Source: Polytrichum commune
Lineage: Eukaryota > Streptophyta > Polytrichopsida > Polytrichales > Polytrichaceae
Length of the DNA stretch: 64,000 bases
Direction of reading: 5' to 3'
Assembly (NCBI GenBank): GCA_950295325.1
Contig: OX485803.1
Location: forward strand, 26,910,001-26,974,000
Shown here in pieces: positions 56,317-64,000 of this stretch; position 1 is the stretch's first letter, and each line of letters opens with the position of its first letter. A program made the position numbers and the translations under genes. The notes below the pieces were generated by a model that was given only the letters and a program-made list of their open reading frames with translations, did no database searches and had not been told where the DNA came from.

Positions 56317-59300
56317 ATGTGGCGCGGGAGGATCCAGCCCATCCGGGACTCATTGTTGGAAATTGGGTTAGGATGGAGTCGGAGGATCGAGTTACAGAAG
56401 CATTTGCGGTTTGGAGCTCCATTTTCAAGTGGCCCAGCTGGACCGGGAGATCCAGAGGAGCTTCGTGTGTTCGTAATTGCTGGAGAGCCATCTGGGGATG
56501 TGATCGGGAGCCGGCTTATGGCGTCTCTGCGACACTTGTCTCCCAAACCCTTACGCTTCTCGGGTGTAGGCGGGTGCTAATCCTGCCCACTTGTCTAAAT
56601 TCTTGTGTGGAGGATTTTGTGCATCTCTTGTTGTTTTCCTCATCATATGCCCATGTCTCACATCGGGCTTTGTGAAATGCCCACATTTGATTGTATTTTC
56701 TTTTGAGGACGACTCGGTTGTAATGTAGAAATTCGTGTCTTTGTTGGCAAGTAGTTGACCCAAGTGTTTTGTAATTCTGGCAGAGCCTCCATGGAGAAAG
56801 AGGGGCTGGCGTCTATATTCAAAATGGAGGACATTACAGTTATGGGCGCAGCTGAGCTCTTCCCTCACTTATTTCGCATCTGGGTAGGCATTCTATGTAA
56901 TCAAAATTGTCATTATGTACAGACGACGATTTGCGTTCAGGCGTTTTTGATTTGAGCCTTAACCCTTCAGGTTTTAACCTACCATTGCATAGTCTATGTG
57001 ACAGTCTATACAAGCCCACAACAAGTATTAAACCTAGTTTTCACTTTGTCTATGAGACTAAACTGTGTTCAAGACAATCTATTAAAATGAGGAAGTGCAA
57101 ATGCGGTTTTATGCGACAATAGTGATCATAGTGATCATATATCCACGGTATTTTTGAATCTAGGTCATCTGTAAGAACTCAAATCTCTGTATATTGCCTT
57201 TCCGTACATACACTGGTTCCACTTGGAAGAATGCAATCGATTTGATAGCCAATTTTAGATAGGATAATTTTTAACATCATCAAATAAAAATAAAAATAAC
57301 AGTATGCAATCTAAAACACCTCCATATGACGGCTTGAGACCCAGAATGGGGCTCTGAAATCTTCGAGGGTTAAAGCCTCGCTCAAGGTTATCAATTTTTA
57401 TACCAACAATATTCATCTTTTAGTGAACATTGAACTATCAGCGAACACTCAATACAAGTAGGTAGAGCAGCTTCTGCATGTTTATGTAATCATGAATACT
57501 ACTCCGAGACAGTCTTCAATACTAATAGATTATAAATGTACCGGTCAAGGCACTGAGAGGACTTGTAGCTAGTCGCAACCTTGAATGTATCAGGAGATAG
57601 CAGGTGCATGTAAAAGGACTTTGTTGAGGCCGATTGAGCACTTTTTCAATATCCCATACTGCTGCATGCTTGTTCTCTTTTCGTTCATTTTGTTATTAGA
57701 TGCTTTCCTTTGCTCCTTATGTTAGTGTAAGTTGTTCTAGGATATCTCTTGGTCATAAGTATGTTATTTCCTGGTTGGCAACATCTGCATGTGTTGTCTG
57801 AATCATGATACTCAACAAGGATATTTTTGAATGTAATGTAACTTGTTCAGGCACGTCTCCGCCAGACAGTTGCAGCAGCTGTAGAGTTCAAACCACATCT
57901 GGTGGTCACAGTGGATACCAAGGGGTTCTCTTTTCGTGTACTCCGCAGTCTTGCAGGTGAGTTCTATTCAGTTTGGAGGAGTGATTTCTGTCACGTCCCT
58001 GTATGATGTTCATAGTCAAGAATGACTGCGAATCTCCTCTTTCTGCCGATAACAGATGAATAAGTTGAGTAGTGTAACTCTCAAGGACGTATACAAGTAT
58101 CTGCACACACGGTTGATATTTTATTACAAGTAACCTATTGATCATATTAGAAAGAATATTCTTTTACAAGCTGTAGTTTTCTGTGTTTGAGTTAATAGAT
58201 TGTTTACACCATCCAGGAGTCAAACTGAAGAGTTGATTAAGAGCCAGCCTTTGAATAGGATCTGAACCATGACCTCTAAAACCTTATTGTAGACCTTCCA
58301 TCTACTGGTTGAAGCATTAAATTCGTTCTGCAGAAACTGGTCCATCAATTTGTATAAATAAAGCCCTGATTTTCTTTTTCCTTTCTAATCTTGGTTGCAT
58401 AGTATCAGACTCAATAAGTTCTGAATATAGTAATCATTTTTGCAGCTTCTTATGAGGAGAAAAGGGAGCAAGCACCATTCCTAGTGCATTATGTGGCACC
58501 CTCATATTGGGCTTGGAGAGCAGGGGATGCGAAGCTGAAGAATCTGAGTGAATTTATGGACCATCTTCTGTGTATTCTTCCCTTTGAAGCTGCAATGTGC
58601 AAAGCTAATGGTGTGGGAGCAACTTTTGTTGGACATCCGGTTCTAGAAGATGCTTTCATGAATGTTTCTGTACGGGCCTCCTGGTACCTAAATATTCATG
58701 AATACACCTAACTTAGTATGTGTACATAAATCTTTCATAAAAACTTCATGCTCAGAGCTTGCACATTATATACAGTGATAAGCACTTAATGTTGAAGGTC
58801 GGTTTTGTGGTTAAGGGTCAAATAGTACTACTTTGTGAATCCTCAAGATGTATTCTAAAGCCAGAGAGTTGACAGCATGCATTTGAGGATTTGATTACCA
58901 ATTGAAGTAAATGGTATATGTTGATTATATGTGGGAAGACCTTAATTTCATGAATGCATTTAAGAACCTCCCAACAAATAGTTTCATAAACAGTTCAACT
59001 ATCACATCTTTCGTAGGTAGGTTAGACTCACTTTTTGCAGTTGTCTGCTCATTTTGGGTTTCCAAGATTCTGAAAGTGGTAGACTGATGTAAACCATGGG
59101 ATCTTCAGAGTGGAAACAATAATGCTCCCAAGAAGTGGGAAGTGCATGGCAATGGACTCAATTTTCGGGATCAACATGCTTTACAAACTGGTAGGCCTGT
59201 CAACACCCTCAAACCTCAAAATTGTAGCATCTTAATTTCCTGCTCATGCACTCATGTTCATCAGGTACTTCTGACTCATATGGGTTTAAGCTTTATGTCA

Positions 59301-61122
59301 ACATGTTCCCTTGAGTCTGACATGTGGAATGATTTTCTTCAACTTTGCAGGTTCGATTTTGATTGGAACTTGTCTAATCCAATTTGTCGAAGTAGTTTCA
59401 TCTTTGTTAATGGCACACATGATAGATTTTAGTGTTATGCACATTGTTGATGATCAGAATGCAAATTGCTCGTTGACTTGATTCATACCTCTGCCACTGC
59501 TCTAATCTTCAGCAGTGCTTTGTGTTTTCTTAGCGGTTCTGTTTTTTACTTACATGGCTATCTCCAAGACTTTATAAGCCAGCTATACATAACCAATGTG
59601 AGGGTGTTTGCCTTGACTTCCATGTAGCTGTGAAGATAGTTCCTAGCCTCAGTTTGTTGCATGTTCCAATGACTCAACTTGCATACTTTGTTGCATTATG
59701 TTTTTAAAATTAAAATTATACTGATACTATTTCGTCTCTTGAGGCAATTACAGGCACCAAGGTCATAAGTGTGCTGCCAGGGAGTCGTGTTCAAGAAGTG
59801 AAGCGAATGCTACCTATTTTTAGAGGTGCCATGCATCACATAGCTGACAAATATCCAGATGTTACAGCTGTAATACCAACTGCACAGAGTCCCCTTGTTA
59901 CAGACATGGTGGCAGAATCTGTAAAGGGATGGGAAATTCCTGTCATAGTGCTCCCTGCTGCTTCAGATGTGGAGAAATATGATGCCTTTGCTGTAAGTTG
60001 AGGTCACACCTACTAGATGAAAGTCATGACTTCTATATTTTCAATGTGCCAACTTGTTGTGCAACTTTTCGGTTTGGTCTTCCAAATAACCCTCCCCTTG
60101 CAGTCAGTGTGGTTGGAGATAGAGATCTATATTGCTTCCAAGCCATTCCTTTTCACCATCTTTAATCTACTACCATTTCCCTTTGTGCATTTAACTGTTG
60201 GTACCCTCAGCATTTATATACCTTCTGAGTACTGAGTCCCAAGCCAACATGGTTCTGAAGAGACCTGCTTTGTGAGCAATAGGTTTCCTTCTAAAGTAGT
60301 CTGAATTTCTGTGGGAAGGTTTGGACAGCTTCCCAAGATGTTGTCTACTCATTTGTGTGCATTCCCAAGTAGTTCACCTGCCAAAGTTTAGGGTGCCTCC
60401 AACCACTTTTATGCTTGCACATATTGTTCCTTTCAGGTAGCCCTGCTCAAGTCCATTTATCATTTCTAAAATATGTCTTGATACCTCGTTTTTTTCTCTA
60501 TGAAGGCAAGTGATGCAGGGTTGTGCACATCAGGGACGGCAGTGATCCAGCTACAGCTAGCCCGTGTTCCAAGTGTTGTAGCATATCGTGCAAATCCTTT
60601 CACCGAATGGCTCATCAAATCACGAACTAAACTGACCTTTATATCTCTTCCCAATATACTGTTGAACTCTCCTGTGATTCCTGAAGCCCTTTTTGTGGAT
60701 TGTACCCCAGAGAAACTGGCTTCCCTTCTTCAGTAAGTTTTTGAATTTCACTTATTTATGCATGCACATTGTAAGGTTTATTGAAGAGGAATTTATAATT
60801 TGAAGAAGGTTGAGACACATTGACAATGGCTTATAATTTTGAGTTGTGCCAAGCCTAAGAGCTTCAACAAGTTAGATGATACAAGTGTCTTTGCATCCCC
60901 AGGCAAGTGCTTGAAAATAAAGAAATGCAGGATCTGCAACGGGATTCAGCAGAGCAGGTTCTATCTATGTTAGCTCCACCTGCCAGTACCTCGCTACATT
61001 CACATGGTGTATCCCTAACTGTGGCTGATGTCCATAGCCAGAAGCCAAGTATGGCTGCTGCAACCACTATCTTGGAGTTGCTTGGCCAACTAGATCACTC
61101 GCCCATAGGATACAATCTTTGA
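56317..61122 (+). CDS. LPXB: lipid-A-disaccharide synthase, organellar (LpxB, GT19)
   Basis: Eight exons joined by GT-AG introns with frame kept: 56317-56573, 56784-56883, 57851-57956, 58446-58663, 59109-59190, 59754-59992, 60506-60732 and 60903-61122; 1449 nt, 482 aa. LpxB condenses UDP-2,3-diacylglucosamine with lipid X to form the disaccharide of lipid A. Plants keep a mitochondrial version of this pathway. Residues 1-48 are Arg-rich with few acids (MWRGRIQPIRDSLLEIGLGW), fitting a mitochondrial presequence. The GT-B core starts at 50 (VFVIAGEPSGD), then FSGVGG, MEDITVMGAAELFPHL, VVTVDTKGFSFR, HYVAPSYWAW, ATFVGHPVLED, SVLPGSRVQEVKRMLPIF (from 260), LCTSGTA (340-346) and SLPNILL. The first exon also opens from a GTG at 56302; ATG 56317 was preferred. 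Oddity: Gln349 stands where bacterial LpxB has Glu in SGTAALE. Convergent with the reductase gene downstream. Confidence 0.93.
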
Positions 61123-62465
61123 AGGTGGGGTGAGGTACTTTCTTGTCCAGCCAATTTTTTTGATATGTCCTCAGTATCTGTACTTTTATCATAATATTTA
61201 ATGTATTGTAATGCATTATCTTCTTTTGTTCTATTTATTTATTTCTGTTTTCAATAGTATCTTGCTCCTGTATATTGAATTGTGAAGTAACTGAGAGTGG
61301 GTTACAAATAGGTCTTTGGAAGTCCTTGTGCTCACTCTGTGTTGTGTGATCTGGACAGGCCACAGAACCTTTCATGCATCCTTTCTTGAAATAGGTGTGC
61401 TTTGCGAGACACCAAATTGTATCTACAGCTCCCAGAGCTGTAAATTACTTGATTTTGCTTCCACTTTCGCTCAGTAAAGATTGTGAGCACTTAGGGATCT
61501 GGGGATCCGAGCTAGATGTACTTGCACCAGAGGAGAAACTTTTAGCCTCTAGGGGAGGATGAGGAGGCAGTAGGAATACCTAGGTAAAGGTATCCTTGTG
61601 AACCTGGTGCACATACGATGGTCACATATATTGTTCCAATAATTATCTGTAATTTGATGAGCTCATGGTTACCAGACCGATCATTTTGAACTGTACTGTC
61701 ATTTGCGTTGAGCTAATGGACATCTTTGAGTGTATACTTGCTGTGGCGCTTCCACCTTTATTTGTTGACCTTTGTTTGTTACAGAGATTGCAAGTTGCAA
61801 CAAGACCCTCTTCAAAGGGGAGCATATGTGTCACTATTGTATTTTTTGAACATTGCATTCAGATATTTGGGTAGGGCCTTCTGGAAAATAACACCTGTAG
61901 CATGCGTTCTATTAGAGATCTGCCTGTCAATAATCCCATCATCCCTCAAATGTGAAACTCTAGATTAGTTGACATACCAAATAGACCCATACATTTCTTG
62001 AGTCACAAGTTTTGTCATGTGTTCTCCCAAGGTTGGGTTAGCTTGAGTTTCTGATTTCTAGGTCCAATGAAGTGATGAAATTGTACATAAATATTTAAAA
62101 CTCTAGAAACTGGTGCCAAACTCTGAGGGCTTCTTGATGGACCCATTCAGTCAACGCAGTCATCTCCCATCTCCATTCATGCACACATACAATTTTGTGT
62201 AGCCAGTATGTATATTTTGCACTTGATTCTTCGAGTTTATTTTCAAATTTACAGTTGGAACAGTACTTGGCTAAGAATTACTCTCACCTTTGAAAACAAA
62301 AAAACCATCTACTTGGCACCCATCTAATATGGCCACTGGCCACCAGCCTCGTCAAAAGCTCACGTTGCTACATACACATGCATGCCTCTCAACTAGGCAA
62401 ACCTCTATATATTACAACTTCTCATTATCATCAAACTTCATGAGTGTCTAAGTAGGATACTCTTT
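61123..62465. other. intergenic between convergent genes, 3' UTRs
   Basis: No gene or recognisable repeat. It should contain the LPXB and reductase 3' UTRs. Confidence 0.55.
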
Positions 62466-63452
62466 CTACTCAGAATGCTTTGAGAATCGACTGCGGTCAT
62501 GCTTTGTGGAGTAATTGATAGCCTGTCCCACAGGGACGATGCCATGTGGGTTGATGGTAGGATGGCTACGAAAGTAGTGTTGTTTGATATGGAACATGTT
62601 GACAGTCTCCCCAATCCCACCTGTTTGAAAGAGGTCCTTAGTGTAGTTGAACAGATTAGGATACTCCCGGATCATCTTCTTGTTACACTTGAAGTGCACC
62701 ACATAAACTTCATCAAACCGAATGAGTGTCACGAACAACCGAATGTCCGCCTCCGTCACCACATCCCCTGCAATATACCTCTGGTTAGACAAAATCTCTT
62801 CACACCTGTCCAGAGCTGCAAAGAGCTCTGCAAAAGCTTCCTCATAGGGTCCTTGCTGGGTGGCAAACCCACACCGGTACACGCCATTGTTGATGGCATT
62901 GTAAGTCCAACTGTTCACCCCCTCAATGCTCTTCTTCAGATGCTCAGGGTAGAGGTTAACCTCAGGGTGGGATGCAATGTCATTAAACTCATCATTGAAC
63001 ATTTTCGTAATCTCTGAGCTTTCATTGTTGACAATCCGACGTGTCTTGGTGTCCCACAGCACAGGGACAGTGTACTTGCCAGTATACTCTGAGCTTGCAA
63101 GCTCATATAAGTCACGCACTGACTTTGCCCCATTAAGCACATCCGGGTTAGCTCCCGGGACTTCGTTTGCTTTGGAAGGAAAAACCCAACCCATGTGGTC
63201 ATCAACAGATGGCTTGGTCTTTTCCCACTTAGGTTTCACTGCTGTGACCCCCACTGCGTGCCTAAGCCCCTTGAGATTCAGAAAGGCTAGGCACCGAGAT
63301 GCCCATGGGCATGCGTAGCTAATGTATAAATGGTACCTGCCTGCTTCAGGGGGAAACTCTGCACCCAGTTCCCGCGAAATGTGGTGTCTGAATGTCGACT
63401 CTGTTCTCTTAAACTCCCCATTTTCTGTTTCAGTCAACGCAGTGTTCGGCAT
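62466..63452 (-). CDS. glutathionyl-hydroquinone reductase (Xi-class GST, ECM4/YqjG family)
   Basis: An uninterrupted 328-residue frame from ATG 63452 to TAG 62466-62468, the same length as the bacterial YqjG enzyme. The enzyme uses glutathione to reduce glutathionyl-hydroquinones to hydroquinones. The start region FKRTESTFRHHIS is typical of the family. The catalytic Cys is C48 in SYACPWASR. NNESSEI (about residues 161-167) is the glutathione gamma-Glu binding motif, and the all-helical GST C-domain follows with IAGDVVTEADIRLFVTLIRF. The frame continues upstream of the ATG for 40 codons, but a good acceptor (TTGTTGTCACAG, ending about 63464) lies there, so a 5' exon, possibly with a plastid transit peptide, may exist beyond the window. 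Convergent with LPXB, 1.34 kb between stops. No sign of damage. Confidence 0.93.
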   Translation of the reverse strand: MPNTALTETENGEFKRTESTFRHHISRELGAEFPPEAGRYHLYISYACPWASRCLAFLNLKGLRHAVGVTAVKPKWEKTKPSVDDHMGWVFPSKANEVPGANPDVLNGAKSVRDLYELASSEYTGKYTVPVLWDTKTRRIVNNESSEITKMFNDEFNDIASHPEVNLYPEHLKKSIEGVNSWTYNAINNGVYRCGFATQQGPYEEAFAELFAALDRCEEILSNQRYIAGDVVTEADIRLFVTLIRFDEVYVVHFKCNKKMIREYPNLFNYTKDLFQTGGIGETVNMFHIKQHYFRSHPTINPHGIVPVGQAINYSTKHDRSRFSKHSE

Positions 63453-64000
63453 TGCAAAAGAGTTTGCTGTGACAACAAGAAAATGTTTCCAAGACGAGAA
63501 TCGAGTTCTGCTCCAGGCACAAGATCTCACATTTAATATCTTAAAAATGTGCTCAAATATCCCTCCTTTCAATTCCCCCTCCCTCCACTATACAAAGTAC
63601 CTCTTTCAATAATTCAACAACAAAGCTTCATGTTTACATATCTCAAAAATCCAGATAGCACAGTAAGGCACAATCACATGGACACTCCAGATTCTACTTA
63701 TTCTGAGATTAACAACTTGAAAGACATCATCATGCCCTCAACCATAACGGTGTATAATGAGTATCAATATGTTATATAAATCTAGTTTTAAAGAGTTAAA
63801 ATTAGATAAGTGTAGCCTCACAGCCCAAACTGGTACAATTGCGGTACATGTGAGACTGACACATGAAAGTTCAAGGGTTTCCCCTGAAACACACAACTTA
63901 CCCAAACAATGTACAATAACTGAGCAGAAATACAATAATTTCCAAGAGCGCAAGAATTTGTAATGACTTGAGTTGTCAGCAAACTCAATGCAGATCAACA
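63453..64000. other. upstream flank of the reductase gene
   Basis: Probably 5' UTR, intron or promoter of the reductase gene. No other gene recognised. Confidence 0.45.

Noticed and set aside
62499-63318. Plus-strand ORFs of 172 and 113 codons
   Set aside because: Antisense shadows of the glutathionyl-hydroquinone reductase gene.
1-64000. CRISPR array, bacterial operon or prophage
   Set aside because: No evenly spaced short repeats with unique spacers and no dense co-directional gene runs; introns and plant element types show eukaryotic nuclear DNA.

Overview
This looks like nuclear DNA of a land plant. Genes are interrupted by short GT-AG introns, intergenic DNA is full of decayed transposable elements, and the four recognisable genes belong to families with plant members: a GeBP/DUF573 regulator, a Myb/SANT-like factor, mitochondrial-type LpxB and glutathionyl-hydroquinone reductase. 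The repeat load and the ORFs that match no family I know make me suspect a non-angiosperm (fern, lycophyte or bryophyte). That is inference; the species is not identified.

Layout. 0.4-18.4 kb: a 3.7-kb segment is present twice in direct orientation (429-4200 and 14674-18365). Each copy carries a gene for an unrecognised multi-pass membrane protein. Copy 2 is open (522 aa); copy 1 is the same gene with one nonsense codon. Between and around them are two copies of a 660-bp hAT-like element with exact 8-bp target-site duplications, a 0.95-kb long inverted-repeat element, a 1.2-kb element with hAT-type ends and an internal hairpin, and MITE remnants. 20-28 kb: a decayed ORF family of unknown function is split by a 1.5-kb element with its own ORF. 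It is followed by an inverted-repeat element, a broken Ty3/Gypsy reverse transcriptase and a broken DDE_3 transposase.

28-39 kb is a gene island with two convergent nuclear regulator genes. A Myb/SANT-like factor (+, 5 coding exons, 600 aa) has a tandemly duplicated 5' end. A GeBP-like protein (-, 6 coding exons, 584 aa) starts from a GC-rich region. All splice junctions were placed by hand and keep the frame.

39.4-56 kb is repeat territory: a ~0.93-kb dispersed repeat (two direct copies, and one inverted copy split by a 771-bp hAT-like element), a tRNA-derived SINE, a palindromic-end MITE, a minisatellite, a LINE-like remnant and an unknown gene remnant. No functional gene was recognised there.

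56-63.5 kb is a second gene island with a convergent pair: LPXB (+, 8 exons, 482 aa, lipid-A-disaccharide synthase) and a glutathionyl-hydroquinone reductase (-, 328 aa in one exon).

There is no operon logic. The points most worth checking are the unknown membrane-protein family, the LpxB Glu-to-Gln change, and the well-bounded non-autonomous hAT-like families.
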